Notes: generated by a model not told the origin, from the sequence alone. A stretch of 64,000 nt of DNA from Natronospira bacteriovora (GCF_030848495.1 NZ_JAVDDT010000004.1:186001-250000); one strand, 5' to 3'. Counted from the stretch's first letter, positions 46,415-56,794 are shown. Translations and numbers: made by a program.

Positions 46415-48054
46415 TTCGTCCACGTCATCTTCTTCGCTTGATTCACATCCAGTGGGTGCTGGTTCGCCACGGACTGGACGAGGTGCTGTTTGCCACCCGC
46501 GTGCTGCGTCCCTTCCGCTTCCTGCTGATCTTTGCGCCCTGGACCTGGTTCGGTCGTCGCAGGACACCGCGCGCTGTGCGCATCCGTCGTGCCCTGGAAG
46601 ACCTGGGACCGATCTTCGTCAAGTTCGGCCAGATGCTGTCCACCCGCCGCGATCTCCTGCCCCCGGACATCGCCGATGAACTGGCACGCCTGCAGGATCG
46701 GGTACCGCCCTTTCCGGGCGAGCAGGCACGCCGCATCATCGAGGACGCCTGGGAGCAGCCCATTGATGCGGTGATGGATCACTTTGACGAAACCCCGCTG
46801 GCCTCGGCCTCCATCGCCCAGGTTCACACGGCCAGCCTGCGGGGCGGCATGGACGTGGTGATCAAGGTTCTGCGGCCGGGCATCGAAGGCATGATCCGCC
46901 GCGACATTGCGCTCATGTATCTCATTGCCCATCTCGCCCAGCGCTACTGGAGCGAGGGGCCACGATTGCGGCCGGTTGAAGTGGTCAGTGAGTACGAGAA
47001 GACCATCATCGACGAGCTCGATCTGATGCGGGAAGCGGCCAACGCCTCCCAGCTGCGTCGCAACTTCGAAGGTTCGAGCGTTCTCTACATTCCCGAGGTG
47101 GAATTCCTGCTGTCCCAGCGCAATGTCATGGTGATGGAACGCATCAACGGCATTCCCATCAGCCACACCGAACGCCTGAAGGAAGCCGGCGTCGACATGA
47201 AGATCCTGTCGGAGCGTGGTGTCGAGATTTTTTTCACCCAGGTCTTTCGAGACAATTTTTTCCACGCCGACATGCATCCCGGCAACATCTTCGTGGACGT
47301 CCGCCACCCGGCCGACCCGAAATACCTGGCCGTGGATTTCGGCATCGTCGGCACACTTAATCCACGGGATCAGCATTACCTGGCGGAGAATTTTCTCGCT
47401 TTCTTCAACCGGGATTACCGGCGTGTGGCCGAGCTGCATGTGGAGTCCGGCTGGGTACCGCCACATACCCGGGTGGATGAATTCGAATCCGCCATCCGCA
47501 CGGTTTGCGAACCCATCTTTGATCGGCCCCTGAAAGACATCTCCTTCGGCAAGCTCCTGCTACGGCTTTTCCAGACCGCCCGGCGTTTCGAGATGGAGGT
47601 GCAGCCCCAGTTGGTGCTACTGCAGAAGACTCTGCTCAATATCGAGGGCCTGGGTCGGGAGCTCTATCCGGATCTGGATCTGTGGCAGACCGCCAAGCCC
47701 TTCCTGGAAAACTGGATGCGTGAGCAGATCGGGCCGCAGGCCGTGTTTGCCCGTTTCCGCAAGTCCCTGCCAGAGCTGGGCGATGCCCTGCACCGGGTGC
47801 CCGTTCTGGCCGACAAGGTGCTGACCCGAATGGAAAACGGCGAGCTGGATTTTGCCGCCCACAGCCGCCAGCTCACCGACATGCAGCGGGATTCCCGGCG
47901 TCAGCACCGTGCCACCCGGGCCGTCATCGGCGGTGGCAGCCTGCTGGTGGCGGCCGGCTTCACCCTGGGCACATTACCGCTGTGGGCCACGGTCGGCGGC
48001 GCCTCACTGGGTGGCGTGCTGCTGCTGTTCGGTCTCTACCGCGGCGAAAAATAG
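46411..48054 (+). CDS. ubiB: UbiB atypical kinase/ATPase
   Basis: 547 aa, normal for UbiB. Start TTG 46411 overlaps the ubiJ stop (TTGA). Contains the KxGQ motif [15 protein letters not shown], the Ala-rich loop [11 protein letters not shown], and kinase motifs [10 protein letters not shown] and VDFGIVG. Two C-terminal membrane helices (about 500-540). Supports ubiquinone synthesis at the membrane by ATP hydrolysis. Confidence 0.96.
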   Translation: MIRPRHLLRLIHIQWVLVRHGLDEVLFATRVLRPFRFLLIFAPWTWFGRRRTPRAVRIRRALEDLGPIFVKFGQMLSTRRDLLPPDIADELARLQDRVPPFPGEQARRIIEDAWEQPIDAVMDHFDETPLASASIAQVHTASLRGGMDVVIKVLRPGIEGMIRRDIALMYLIAHLAQRYWSEGPRLRPVEVVSEYEKTIIDELDLMREAANASQLRRNFEGSSVLYIPEVEFLLSQRNVMVMERINGIPISHTERLKEAGVDMKILSERGVEIFFTQVFRDNFFHADMHPGNIFVDVRHPADPKYLAVDFGIVGTLNPRDQHYLAENFLAFFNRDYRRVAELHVESGWVPPHTRVDEFESAIRTVCEPIFDRPLKDISFGKLLLRLFQTARRFEMEVQPQLVLLQKTLLNIEGLGRELYPDLDLWQTAKPFLENWMREQIGPQAVFARFRKSLPELGDALHRVPVLADKVLTRMENGELDFAAHSRQLTDMQRDSRRQHRATRAVIGGGSLLVAAGFTLGTLPLWATVGGASLGGVLLLFGLYRGEK

Positions 48055-48070
48055 GAAAGAGGACAACACC

Positions 48071-48160
48071 ATGTGGCGACCCCAACCCCGCACCATACTG
48101 ATCATCGGCATTGTCATCGCCGTACTCTTCGTTTTGGCACGCGTTGGAAGTACCTGGTAA
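48071..48160 (+). CDS. 29-aa single-pass membrane microprotein candidate
   Basis: ATG 48071, 10 bases after AAAGAGGA and 16 bases after ubiB, opens a frame encoding a short polar start (MWRPQPRT), a 17-residue hydrophobic helix (ILIIGIVIAVLFVLARV) and a short tail ending at TAA. Position, ribosome site and a near-ideal membrane span suggest a real small protein co-transcribed with ubiB. No family known to me. Confidence 0.5.
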   Translation: MWRPQPRTILIIGIVIAVLFVLARVGSTW

Positions 48161-48527
48161 GGCGAAAGACGCCGAGAAATGGACGCTAAATGCACGCGAA
48201 TGTGGGGCCGTGCTTTCAGTGATCCCGTGCTGCTTCGGAGGGGCCGTGCCTGACGATGGCGTGAAAGATATTGACCACGAAATGAACACGAGATGAGGCC
48301 TGGCACGGCGGGTGCTGACGGCTACCTGTGGGAGGGACGCCCCCCATTTAGTGTGCATCTCGTGTTCCCAACCCCGTGCCATCCGCCGGCACGGTCTCTC
48401 CGAAGCAGCACGGCATCACCGAACGCACGGCCCCCATCTGCGTCCATCCGTGTCCATCTGTGGCTAATTAAGTCTTTCAGGTTTTATCTCGCGTGCATTT
48501 CGCGTCCATTTCGCGGCGCTTTTCCCT
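48161..48527. repeat. Family (d) repeats after ubiB
   Basis: Two facing copies of family (d): GCTGCTTCGGAGGGGCCGTG (about 48230) and TCTCCGAAGCAGCACGGCAT (about 48394), with ATGGACGCTAAATGCACGCG and TTTCGCGTCCATTTCGCGGC at the outer edges. They form a long imperfect inverted repeat. No gene. Confidence 0.7.
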
Positions 48528-49079
48528 TCAACGCTGCAGGCGCGCCTCCACTTCATCGCGCTTCTTCCTGCCCACGAGCTGTTCGATCAGATGCAGGGCG
48601 AAGTCCATGGCCGTGCCCGGGCCGCGGGAGGTGATGACCTTGCCGTCCTGGACGACGGGGTCCTCCAGGTAGTCACCCACCTGGTCGGCGGTATCGTCGA
48701 GGAAACCGGGGAAGCTGGTGGCCTTTCGGCCCTTGAGCAGGCCGGCGGAGGCCAGCACCTTGGGGGCGGCGCAGATGGCGGCGGTGAACTTGCCGGAATC
48801 GGCCATCCGCTTGAGCAGCTCATCGACGCGATTGTCTTCCTGCAGATGGCTGGCACCGGGCATGCCGCCTGGCAGCACCACCATGTCAAAGTCATGATTC
48901 AGGGCTTCATCCAGGCCCATGTCCACGCCCAGGCGAATGCCGTGACTGCCGGTGACCGCGGTATTGTCGAGGCTGGCCACCACCACCTTGATGCCGCCAC
49001 GGCGGAGCAGGTCGATGACCGTGACCGCCTCCAGTTCTTCACAGCCCTCCGCCAGCGGAACGAGTACCTGTTTGCTCAT
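48528..49079 (-). CDS. yajL: DJ-1/PfpI family protein YajL
   Basis: 183 aa from ATG 49079. LVPLAEGCEELEAVTVIDLLRR at the start, nucleophile Cys in TAAICAAPKVLASAGLL, and RGPGTAMDFALHLIEQL at the end, all typical of YajL/DJ-1. Thought to protect thiols or deglycate proteins under oxidative stress. The start overlaps the YibQ-like gene by 41 bases. Confidence 0.9.
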   Translation of the reverse strand: MSKQVLVPLAEGCEELEAVTVIDLLRRGGIKVVVASLDNTAVTGSHGIRLGVDMGLDEALNHDFDMVVLPGGMPGASHLQEDNRVDELLKRMADSGKFTAAICAAPKVLASAGLLKGRKATSFPGFLDDTADQVGDYLEDPVVQDGKVITSRGPGTAMDFALHLIEQLVGRKKRDEVEARLQR

Positions 49080-49866
49080 CGTCTTCCCCCTCGCTGAGTC
49101 GAATTGCGGCTGATACATCCCCGTCTTCGCCGATGCCGAGCAACTCCCGCATGGGAATCAGCCTGACACCGGTTTCCGTTTCGAGCCAGGGCAGGCGTCG
49201 CTGCAATACCTCAAGGGTTTCCGGATAGGGGTGGCCGATCACCACCGCCTGCCCGGTGATGTGCGCGATTCGGATGGCGCGATCCAGTTCCGCTTCGATC
49301 ATCTCCACATCGCGCACCGCATCCAGAAACACATCCCGGGCGCCGGCTGGAACGGAGTGTTCCCGGGCAATGTCCAGGGCCACGCTGTCGGCCGTGGTTC
49401 GGCTGTCGACGAAGAACAGGCCGGCTTCCTGCAGCTCTTCCATCAACCAGGCCATGGCGCCGGGATGTCGGGTGAGCAGACTGCCCATGTGGTTGTTGAC
49501 GCCCAGGGCCCCGGGCACCGAGGCCAGGCTGGCACGAAAGGTGGCACGGAAGGTGGGCTCATCCATGTCCATTTTCAGCCGGCCGGGGCCGAGCAGTTCA
49601 TTGCGGGCCACCGCCTGCAGGGGAATGTGTAGCATCACCTCGTGCCCGTTGTCGCGGCAATGCCCCGCGAGGCGACGTGCGTGGGGTGTGTGGGGCAGAA
49701 TGGCGCAGCTCAGTGGCACCGGCAGATCGGCCATGCCGATATCCAGGTCGATGCGATCCCCGAGATCGTCGATGATCAGGGCCAGACGAGGACTGTCCGC
49801 GGCCACCGGGACCGCGGACAGGAGCCATGTGAAACCGAAAAGAAGCGAAAGCGCTGTTGCCTTCAC
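49039..49866 (-). CDS. Divergent polysaccharide deacetylase (YibQ-like)
   Basis: 275 aa. Signal peptide (1-23). RLALIIDDLGDRIDLDIG opens the NodB-like fold, with LPHTPHARRLAGHC and VNNHMGSLLT following, then IGHPYPETLEVL. The periplasmic family is found with envC and ctpA genes, as here; activity is unproven. Translationally linked to the protease gene upstream (4-base overlap). Confidence 0.85.
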   Translation of the reverse strand: MKATALSLLFGFTWLLSAVPVAADSPRLALIIDDLGDRIDLDIGMADLPVPLSCAILPHTPHARRLAGHCRDNGHEVMLHIPLQAVARNELLGPGRLKMDMDEPTFRATFRASLASVPGALGVNNHMGSLLTRHPGAMAWLMEELQEAGLFFVDSRTTADSVALDIAREHSVPAGARDVFLDAVRDVEMIEAELDRAIRIAHITGQAVVIGHPYPETLEVLQRRLPWLETETGVRLIPMRELLGIGEDGDVSAAIRLSEGEDDEQTGTRSAGGGL

Positions 49867-51140
49867 CGTCCCTCCGCCAGCTGACTTCGATTGAGGCCGC
49901 GCAGGACGCGCAGGGCTTCGCCCAGCTCCGCGTCATCCCCGTGGGCGGTGCTGTCCGGTTCCATCCCTCGCATCCATGCCGACATGGCCTTCTCACCCTG
50001 ACGCGCGTCTTCACGCGGCGTGGCCTCGCCGTCACGCACCGTCAGATCGGGATGAACGCCCTGACCTTCAATGGCGCGACCGGACGGCGTCATGTAACGC
50101 GAAGTGGTCAACTTCATGGCGGAATTGTCCGGCAGCGGCATGATGGTCTGTACCGAACCCTTGCCGAAGGAGGTAGCCCCCATGACCACCGCGCGGTCAT
50201 GGTCCTGCAGGGCGCCGGCGACGATCTCAGAGGCAGAGGCGCTACCCCGGTTGACCAGCACCACGATGGGCGCCCCCAGCATGATGTCGCCGCGTGATGC
50301 TTCGCGGGTGAAGCGGGCACTGCGGGTACGGCCTTCGGCACTGACGATCAGCCCTTCTTCCAGGAACAGGTCGGCGACTTCCACGGCGCCCCGCAGAATC
50401 CCGCCGGGATTGTTGCGCATGTCCAGGATGAGGCCGTTCAGGTGCCCGCCGTTCTCGGTGGTCATGGTGCCGATGGCCTCCCGGGTCTGGCGGCCCACCT
50501 GATCACGGAAGTGGGTGATGTTCACGTAGCCGATGCCCGGCTCCAGCAATTCATGACGTACGCTGCGGGTCTGGATGCGTTCCCGTACCAGTTCCACATC
50601 ACGGGTTTCGGTCTCACCCTGCGGGAGAATGCCGAGCACGATGCGGCTGCCGGGCTCGCCTCGCATCAGCCGCACGGCCTCGTTCAGACTCAGCCCTTCC
50701 AGGCTGTCACCGTCCACGCTCAGGATGCGGTCACCGGCCTTGAGACCGGCCCGGGAGGCCGGTGTGTCCGCGATCGGGGCAATCACGGTAACCACGCCAT
50801 CTTCCTGGGTCACTTCCAGTCCCAGGCCGCCATAGCGGCCGGAGGTGCCTTCCTGCATTTGGCGGAATTCCTCGGGATCCAGGAAGGCGGAATGATCATC
50901 CAGGCCCGAAAGCAGACCGCGAATGGCATGCTCCATCAGCTCCCGGTCATCGATGGGCTCCACATAGCCCTGACGCACACGCTCCAGCACTTCCGCCAGC
51001 ATGCGGGCCTGTTCATAGGGAAGTTCGGCCGTGCGTTCACGGTCGGCCAGAACCCCGTGGGTCACGGAGACCAGGCTTCCGAGGAGGAAGCCCATCACCA
51101 GGACCAGGCCGGTACGGGCCTTGATGGACAGTGGATTCAT
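49863..51140 (-). CDS. ctpA: C-terminal processing protease (S41, CtpA type)
   Basis: 425 aa. N-terminal membrane or signal helix (about 8-30), PDZ domain (about 95-175; SRAGLKAGDRILSVDG), S41 protease core with catalytic Ser in NRGSASASEIVAGAL and Lys in GATSFGKGSVQT. A periplasmic protease that trims peptidoglycan hydrolases and other envelope proteins. Follows envC in the usual operon. Confidence 0.93.
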   Translation of the reverse strand: MNPLSIKARTGLVLVMGFLLGSLVSVTHGVLADRERTAELPYEQARMLAEVLERVRQGYVEPIDDRELMEHAIRGLLSGLDDHSAFLDPEEFRQMQEGTSGRYGGLGLEVTQEDGVVTVIAPIADTPASRAGLKAGDRILSVDGDSLEGLSLNEAVRLMRGEPGSRIVLGILPQGETETRDVELVRERIQTRSVRHELLEPGIGYVNITHFRDQVGRQTREAIGTMTTENGGHLNGLILDMRNNPGGILRGAVEVADLFLEEGLIVSAEGRTRSARFTREASRGDIMLGAPIVVLVNRGSASASEIVAGALQDHDRAVVMGATSFGKGSVQTIMPLPDNSAMKLTTSRYMTPSGRAIEGQGVHPDLTVRDGEATPREDARQGEKAMSAWMRGMEPDSTAHGDDAELGEALRVLRGLNRSQLAEGR

Positions 51141-51310
51141 TCGTTGCTCCGAGTCTTTGGCGTAATCAACACGCCCTTGTCACCTGATCTTACAGCGGCG
51201 GGCGATGGTCGCAAAGATTGGACTGCGCCGGCGATGCAGGGTTTCAGGCGGGGCCAGGGTCACTGGCGACCACAGAGATGCGTGGCGTCGAGTTGGCGAC
51301 AGATGGGCCG

Positions 51311-52471
51311 CTAGCGATTGCGCAGCCAGCGATGCGGGTTGACCGGCTCGCGCCCGTTGCGGATCTCGAAATAGAGGCTGCTGGCGTCCCGCCCCCCGCT
51401 GTCACCCACACTGGCGATGACATCACCGGCATCCACCCAGTCCCCCACATCCTGATAGACCGCCTGATTGTGGCCGTAAAGACTCAGCCAGCCGTCGCCG
51501 TGGTCGATGATGAGGATCAGGCCATAATGCTGCAGCCAGCCGGAATAGGCCACGCGGCCATGGGAGACGGCGCGTACCTCGCTGCCGGCGCTGGCATCGA
51601 TCACCATGCCACGCCAGCGCATGCGCCCACCGGCCCGGTCGTCATTGAAGCGACGGCTGACACGCCCCTCGGTCGGCCATGGCAGTTGCCCGCGCAGCTC
51701 GCCGAAAGGCCGTCCTTCGTGAAGCCGCGAGGGAATGTCTCCGAGCGTGTCCTGCAGGGAACGAATCAGTCGCTGGAGCTCGGCTTCGTCTTCCTCCAGG
51801 CGGGTCAGGCGCTGCCCCCGGTCCCGCAGCCGCTCCTCGATCCGCGCCACGGCGGCTTCCCGGTTCTCCCTTGTGGCTTCCATGGCATCCAGGGACTGGC
51901 GCTGGCGCGCTCTTGCCTGTGCCAGGTCATCCAGGGTCTCGTCCACGGCATCGGCCAGGCGTGCCAGTTCCCGGACATGTTCGGCGATCCGGCTGATGCG
52001 TTCGGTGCGGGCCCGGTTGAGATAGTCGTAATACACCAGCATGCGGCCAAAGGCGGCCGGGTCTTCCTGATTCAGCAACAATTTGATCTGTTCTTCCCGC
52101 CCGGTGCGATAGGCTCCCTGGATCTGTCGGGCGAGCGCATCCCGTTCCTGCTCGATGTCCCGTTCCCGTTCTCCGCGCTCCTGGCGCAAGGCGTTCAGGC
52201 GTTCCTCGTGGCGGCGAATGTCCCGCTCGGTCTGGCGCAGTTCGCGTCCCAGGCGGCCCACTTCCTCTTCTGCTGCCCGCAGCGCCTCGGAAGCGGAATC
52301 CCGCTGTCCCCGTTCCCGTTCCAGGGTCTGGCGCAGCTCATTGATGCGCTCCTGCAGGGCCTCAAGCTCCGCCTGGCGCTGGACGGCTTCATCCTGCGCC
52401 AACACCGACACCGGCAGGGCCGTCAGCAGGCACAGAAGCAAAAGCATCGATGAAAGGCGCCGGATGGGCAT
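51311..52471 (-). CDS. envC: Murein hydrolase activator EnvC
   Basis: 386 aa. Signal peptide (1-25), two long coiled-coil blocks (about 26-230; RINELRQTLERERGQRDSAS), and a C-terminal LytM/M23 domain (about 265-386). Zinc-ligand positions are altered (RWRGMVIDAS instead of His-x3-Asp, and LYFEIR instead of LHFE), so it should activate amidases rather than cleave. Works with AmiA/AmiB at the septum. Confidence 0.92.
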   Translation of the reverse strand: MPIRRLSSMLLLLCLLTALPVSVLAQDEAVQRQAELEALQERINELRQTLERERGQRDSASEALRAAEEEVGRLGRELRQTERDIRRHEERLNALRQERGERERDIEQERDALARQIQGAYRTGREEQIKLLLNQEDPAAFGRMLVYYDYLNRARTERISRIAEHVRELARLADAVDETLDDLAQARARQRQSLDAMEATRENREAAVARIEERLRDRGQRLTRLEEDEAELQRLIRSLQDTLGDIPSRLHEGRPFGELRGQLPWPTEGRVSRRFNDDRAGGRMRWRGMVIDASAGSEVRAVSHGRVAYSGWLQHYGLILIIDHGDGWLSLYGHNQAVYQDVGDWVDAGDVIASVGDSGGRDASSLYFEIRNGREPVNPHRWLRNR

Positions 52472-52578
52472 GGGAAAACCGGGTGCGCTCGCTGTGGTTC
52501 AGGGTTGCCGGGTATTGGAGCATACGGTGGGGGGGAATGGGAGGGGGGCACCCGCACTCGATTCGACACGGCACCCTC

Positions 52579-52724
52579 ATCGTTGTCGTTGTCGTAATCG
52601 GCTTTTCACGAGCAGCGGCGAGCAACGAGCCACGAGCTAAAAGACGAAAACCTCGCCATGCCGGGTTTTATGGTTTTGCTCGTAGCTTTTCAAAAGCCGA
52701 CAACGACAACGACTACGACTACGA
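52579..52724. repeat. Family (a) palindromic element, copy E
   Basis: Left arm ATCGTTGTCGTTGTCGTAAT ending CGGCTTTTC. Core GAGCTAAAAGACGAAAACC, TCGCCATGCCGGG, ATGGTTTTGCTCGTAGC in copy-A orientation. Right arm AAAAGCCGACAACGACAACG. Located between envC (start side) and the gpmI 3' end. Confidence 0.85.
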
Positions 52725-52732
52725 AAAAAATC

Positions 52733-54268
52733 TTACCCCTTCAACCGCACCAGGTTCCGCCCCGTCATCTCTTTCGGCACCGGCTGGTCCATCAGGCTCA
52801 GCATGGTGGGGGCCAGGTCGCAGAGGCCGCCGTCGTCGAGCAGTTCGGCGTCGCGGCCGATGTAGACCAGCGGGACCGGGAAGGTGGTGTGGGCGGTGTG
52901 GGCCTGACCGGTGTCGGCGTCGCGCATCTTCTCCGCATTGCCGTGGTCGGCGGTGATCAGCATCTCGCCGCCGGCGGCCACGATGGCCTTCTCCAGACGA
53001 CCGATGCAGGTGTCCAGTGTCTCAATGGCCTGGATGGCTGCCTCCATGTTGCCGGTGTGGCCGACCATGTCGGCGTTGGCGTAGTTGCTGATGATCAGAT
53101 CGTAGCGGCCGGATTCGATGGCCTCCACCAGCTTGTCGGTCACCTCCGGTGCGCTCATCTCCGGCTTGAGGTCGTAGGTCTTCACATCCGGCGACGGCAC
53201 CAGGATGCGGTCTTCTCCCTCGAAGGCGGTTTCCTCGCCGCCATTAAGGAAGAAGGTGACATGCGCATACTTCTCGGTCTCGGCGATGCGCAGCTGTTTC
53301 AGGCCTCGCTTGGCCGCGTACTCGCCCAGATTGTTTTCGGGCCGGGAGGGCGGAAAGGCCACCGGCAGGCCGAAGTCGGCCTGGTACTCGGTCAAGGTGA
53401 CGAAACCCGCCAGATCCAGCAGTGGGCGTTCAAAGCCGTCGAAGTCGCGGGCGGTAAAGGCCTGGGTCAGTTCCCGCGCCCGGTCGGCGCGCCAGTTCAT
53501 GAAAATCACGGCGTCGCCGTCCTTGACGGCTCCGTCCTCCCCGTCGATGCGGGTGGGGCTGACGAATTCATCGGATTCGTCGCGTGCGTAGGCCGCCTCC
53601 AGCCCGGCCAGGGCGGTCTCGGCCGTCTCGGCGGCCTGGCGGCCGGTCATCAGATCATAGGCCGCCTGCACCCGATCCCAGCGCTGATCCCGGTCCATGG
53701 CATAGAAGCGGCCCACCAGGCTGGCGATGCGCCCGCGGCCCACATCGGCGAAGACCGCCTCCAGCGCTTCGATTGAGGGCCGGGCGCTGCGCGGGGGCAT
53801 GTCGCGGCCGTCCAGGATGGCGTGCACGAAAATCCTTTCGGCCCCGCGTTGGGCAGCAAGGCGGACCATGGCGTGAACATGGGATTCATGGCTGTGCACA
53901 CCGCCGGGCGACAGCAGGCCGGTGACGTGAACCGCGCCCCCTCGGCGCACGGCCTCGTCCACGGCGGCGCAGAAGGCCTCTTTGTCGAAGAAACTGCCAT
54001 CCTCGATGGCGCCGGAAATGCGCCCGAACTCCTGCTTGACCACCCGGCCGGCACCGATATTGATGTGGCCCACTTCCGAGTTGCCCATCTGCCCTTCCGG
54101 CAGGCCGACGCGCGGGCCCGAGGTATGAATGAGCGTATGCGGATACCGGCCGACGATGCGGTCCCAGTTGGGCGTATTGGCGCGGCGAATGGCGTTGTCG
54201 TCACTCTCGGGGGCATCGCCCCAGCCGTCGAGAATGACGAGCAGGATCGGTCGCTTGGTCTCGGGCAT
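52733..54268 (-). CDS. gpmI: 2,3-bisphosphoglycerate-independent phosphoglycerate mutase
   Basis: 511 aa from ATG 54268 ([20 protein letters not shown]). The catalytic Ser lies in [16 protein letters not shown], and metal-binding motifs appear in [13 protein letters not shown] and [13 protein letters not shown]. It interconverts 3- and 2-phosphoglycerate using two Mn ions. Divergent from the rhodanese-grxC-secB-gpsA operon. Confidence 0.97.
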   Translation of the reverse strand: MPETKRPILLVILDGWGDAPESDDNAIRRANTPNWDRIVGRYPHTLIHTSGPRVGLPEGQMGNSEVGHINIGAGRVVKQEFGRISGAIEDGSFFDKEAFCAAVDEAVRRGGAVHVTGLLSPGGVHSHESHVHAMVRLAAQRGAERIFVHAILDGRDMPPRSARPSIEALEAVFADVGRGRIASLVGRFYAMDRDQRWDRVQAAYDLMTGRQAAETAETALAGLEAAYARDESDEFVSPTRIDGEDGAVKDGDAVIFMNWRADRARELTQAFTARDFDGFERPLLDLAGFVTLTEYQADFGLPVAFPPSRPENNLGEYAAKRGLKQLRIAETEKYAHVTFFLNGGEETAFEGEDRILVPSPDVKTYDLKPEMSAPEVTDKLVEAIESGRYDLIISNYANADMVGHTGNMEAAIQAIETLDTCIGRLEKAIVAAGGEMLITADHGNAEKMRDADTGQAHTAHTTFPVPLVYIGRDAELLDDGGLCDLAPTMLSLMDQPVPKEMTGRNLVRLKG

Positions 54269-54494
54269 GGTGTCGTCTTCGGTGTGGTTGCGGGCAGAAG
54301 CGGCTCGCGGACCGGGCCCGCTTGCCGACAATCCCTTATTTTATTGAATTTGCGGTGATTTCGAAAGCCGGGGAGGCCGGCGCAGCGGCCATGAGGGCCC
54401 GGCTGCCCAGCCCTGTTATAATCCCGCCCTTCGTCCCCGGCCCGGGGTGGCCGGACATCGCGCACCGCCCGATTTCAGAGACCGCGACGTCATC

Positions 54495-54932
54495 ATGGAA
54501 AAGCTGCTTGAATTCGCCAGTGAACACACCATTCTCGTACTGGCCCTTGTCACCGTTTTCGTTTTGTTCGTATTCAGCGAGATTCGCCGGGGCACCCGGC
54601 CCTTTCGCGATGTGGAACCGGGTCAGGCCACGCGCCTGATCAACGATGGTGCCGTGGTAGTGGATCTGCGCCAGCCGGATGCCTATCGCAATGGGCATAT
54701 TGCGGGTGCCGCCAACTATCCGGGCGACCGCATCGAGGCCCATGTGGATGACATTCGCAAGCGTCTGAAGAAGGCCCACCAGCAGCCCCTTCTGGTGTAC
54801 TGCGACACAGGCATGACCAGTGCCCGCCCGGCCACCTGGCTGGCCAGACAGGAACTGGGCGTTGAGGTGATCAACCTCAAGGGTGGCGTGACGGCCTGGC
54901 AACGGGAGAACCTGCCCCTCAAGAAGGGCTGA
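54495..54932 (+). CDS. Membrane-anchored rhodanese-like protein (YibN)
   Basis: 145 aa from ATG 54495. One N-terminal membrane helix (about 10-30, ILVLALVTVFVLFVF), then a rhodanese domain with active-site loop LLVYCDTGMTSARPA. The Cys fits a persulfide carrier. YibN-type proteins sit before grxC and secB in this class, as here, and have been linked to protein insertion. Confidence 0.88.
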   Translation: MEKLLEFASEHTILVLALVTVFVLFVFSEIRRGTRPFRDVEPGQATRLINDGAVVVDLRQPDAYRNGHIAGAANYPGDRIEAHVDDIRKRLKKAHQQPLLVYCDTGMTSARPATWLARQELGVEVINLKGGVTAWQRENLPLKKG

Positions 54933-54946
54933 GGTGGAGTTGCATC

Positions 54947-55219
54947 ATGGCTCAAGGCAGACACAAGCCGGTCACCATGTATCTTCGGCCCTCCTGTCCG
55001 TTCTGCCTCATGGCCCGCGAGCTGCTTGAGGCAAGACAGGTCGGCGTTGATGAGATCGACATCAATGTGGAACCCGAGCGGCGCGGCGAAATGATCGAGA
55101 AGTCCGGGCGGCGCACCGTGCCGCAGATCTTCATCAACGATGTGCCCATTGGCGGTTATGACGAACTGGCCGCACTGGCACGCAGTGGCCGTCTCGACGA
55201 GCTGCTGGGCCGAGACTGA
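54947..55219 (+). CDS. grxC: Glutaredoxin 3
   Basis: 90 aa, dithiol glutaredoxin with CPFC active site (RPSCPFCLMARELLEA), cis-Pro region RRTVPQIFINDVPIGGYDEL. Reduces disulfides with glutathione. Usual place between the rhodanese and secB; GAGG ribosome site. Confidence 0.95.
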   Translation: MAQGRHKPVTMYLRPSCPFCLMARELLEARQVGVDEIDINVEPERRGEMIEKSGRRTVPQIFINDVPIGGYDELAALARSGRLDELLGRD

Positions 55220-55259
55220 CATTCATTCTTGACACTACGCCAATTCGATTGGAGGAATC

Positions 55260-55784
55260 ATGGCAGAACAGAACAACGCCAATGGGCAGGCCGGCGCCGC
55301 CCAGACCGCTGGACAGCAGGAAAAGAGCGTCAACATCCAGCGTATCTACGTGAAGGATTTTTCCTTCGAATCGCCCCAGTCGCCGGGTATCTTCACCACG
55401 GAAGGCTTCAAGCCCGAGTTCAACCTGAGTCTCGGCAGCCGTAGCAACAAGATCACCGACGAACTGTGGGAAGTGATCCTGGATGTTTCCGTCAAGGCCG
55501 AGCAGGACGGCAAGACCGTTTTTCTTGCCGAACTCCAGCAGGCCGGTCTGTTCAACATCAGCGGCTTTGAAGAAAGTGGCGATGAGATTGGCATGGTGCT
55601 GGGAGGCTTCTGCCCCGGTCAGCTTTACCCCTATGCCCGTGAGGTCATCAGCAACATGGTGGTGCAGGGCACTTTCCCGGCGCCTCAGCTTCAACCGGTG
55701 AACTTTGATCAGCTCTACCTGCGCCAGCGTCAGCAACAGCAGGAACAGGCCGGTGCCCAGCAGCCGGGCCAGGGACAGGCCTGA
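55260..55784 (+). CDS. secB: Export chaperone SecB
   Basis: 174 aa. Acidic Gln-rich N-terminus, then the SecB core (NIQRIYVKDFSFESP, VSVKAEQDGKTVFLAELQQA, LPYAREVI-like LYPYAREVISNMVVQG, FPAPQLQPVNFDQLY) and a Gln-rich tail. Keeps presecretory proteins unfolded for SecA. GGAGG ribosome site. Confidence 0.97.
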   Translation: MAEQNNANGQAGAAQTAGQQEKSVNIQRIYVKDFSFESPQSPGIFTTEGFKPEFNLSLGSRSNKITDELWEVILDVSVKAEQDGKTVFLAELQQAGLFNISGFEESGDEIGMVLGGFCPGQLYPYAREVISNMVVQGTFPAPQLQPVNFDQLYLRQRQQQQEQAGAQQPGQGQA

Positions 55785-55789
55785 TTACG

Positions 55790-56794
55790 GTGAGCCGAGT
55801 GCTCAAGGAGCCGATCGCGGTCCTGGGGGGCGGCGCCTGGGGAACGGCGCTGGCCATCCAGCTGGCCCGCAGTGGTCGCGCCGTCCGCCTGTGGGCGCGG
55901 GATCCGGCCCATGTGGCCGAGATGATCTCGGATCGGGAGAATCGCCGTCGCCTCCCCGGCGCGGCCTTTCCCGACAGCCTGCAGCCGGAGGCCGAGCTGA
56001 CCGCCGCCCTGGCCGACAGCCGGGATGTGCTGATCGCCGTTCCCAGCCATGCCTTTCGCGAAACCCTGGAAGCCTTGCGGGCGAATCGCCCCGAAGGTTT
56101 GCGCCTGGCCTGGGCCACCAAGGGTTTCGAGCCCGGCACCGGCCGCCTGGCCGAGGCCGTTGTCGCCGAGGTGCTGGGTGAGGGTCTGCCCATGGCCGTC
56201 CTTACTGGCCCTACCTTTGCCGCCGAGGTAGGCCGGGGACTGCCCACCGCCATGACGGTGGCGTCGACCGATGCCACCTTCGCGGCCGACCTGGCCGATA
56301 CCCTGCATGGCGATCATTTCCGGGCCTACACCAGCCCGGATCTGATCGGTGCCGAAGTGGGTGGCGCGGTGAAGAACGTCATCGCCATTGGTGCCGGCGT
56401 CTCGGACGGTCTCGGTTTCGGCGCGAATGCCCGGGTGGCGCTGATCACCCGCGGCCTGGCCGAGATGATCCGTCTGGGCGAGGCCCTGGGTGGCCAGCGT
56501 GACACCCTGACCGGCCTGGCCGGCATGGGCGACCTGGTTCTGACATGCACGGACGACCAGTCCCGCAACCGCCGTTTCGGACTGGCCCTCGCCTCGGGCA
56601 AGAGCGTGGACGAAGCCAGGGCCGAGATCGGCCTGGTGGAGGGCGCCATGGCCGCCGCCGAGGTCTGCCGCATTGGCGCCGGTCTGGGTATTGAGGTGCC
56701 CATCGCCGAACAGGTGCATGCCATGGTCGATCAGGGCGTGCCCCCCCTGGAGGCGGCCGAGCAGTTGCTCCGGCGTGAACGCAAGCCCGAATAG
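55790..56794 (+). CDS. gpsA: Glycerol-3-phosphate dehydrogenase (NAD(P)+)
   Basis: 334 aa from GTG 55790, five bases after secB. Nucleotide loop VLGGGAWGTALAIQLARSG, IAVPSHAFRETL, catalytic Lys in GGAVKNVIAIGAG, and GMGDLVLTCT. Makes sn-glycerol 3-phosphate for phospholipids. Last gene of the operon; repeats follow. Confidence 0.96.
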   Translation: MSRVLKEPIAVLGGGAWGTALAIQLARSGRAVRLWARDPAHVAEMISDRENRRRLPGAAFPDSLQPEAELTAALADSRDVLIAVPSHAFRETLEALRANRPEGLRLAWATKGFEPGTGRLAEAVVAEVLGEGLPMAVLTGPTFAAEVGRGLPTAMTVASTDATFAADLADTLHGDHFRAYTSPDLIGAEVGGAVKNVIAIGAGVSDGLGFGANARVALITRGLAEMIRLGEALGGQRDTLTGLAGMGDLVLTCTDDQSRNRRFGLALASGKSVDEARAEIGLVEGAMAAAEVCRIGAGLGIEVPIAEQVHAMVDQGVPPLEAAEQLLRRERKPE

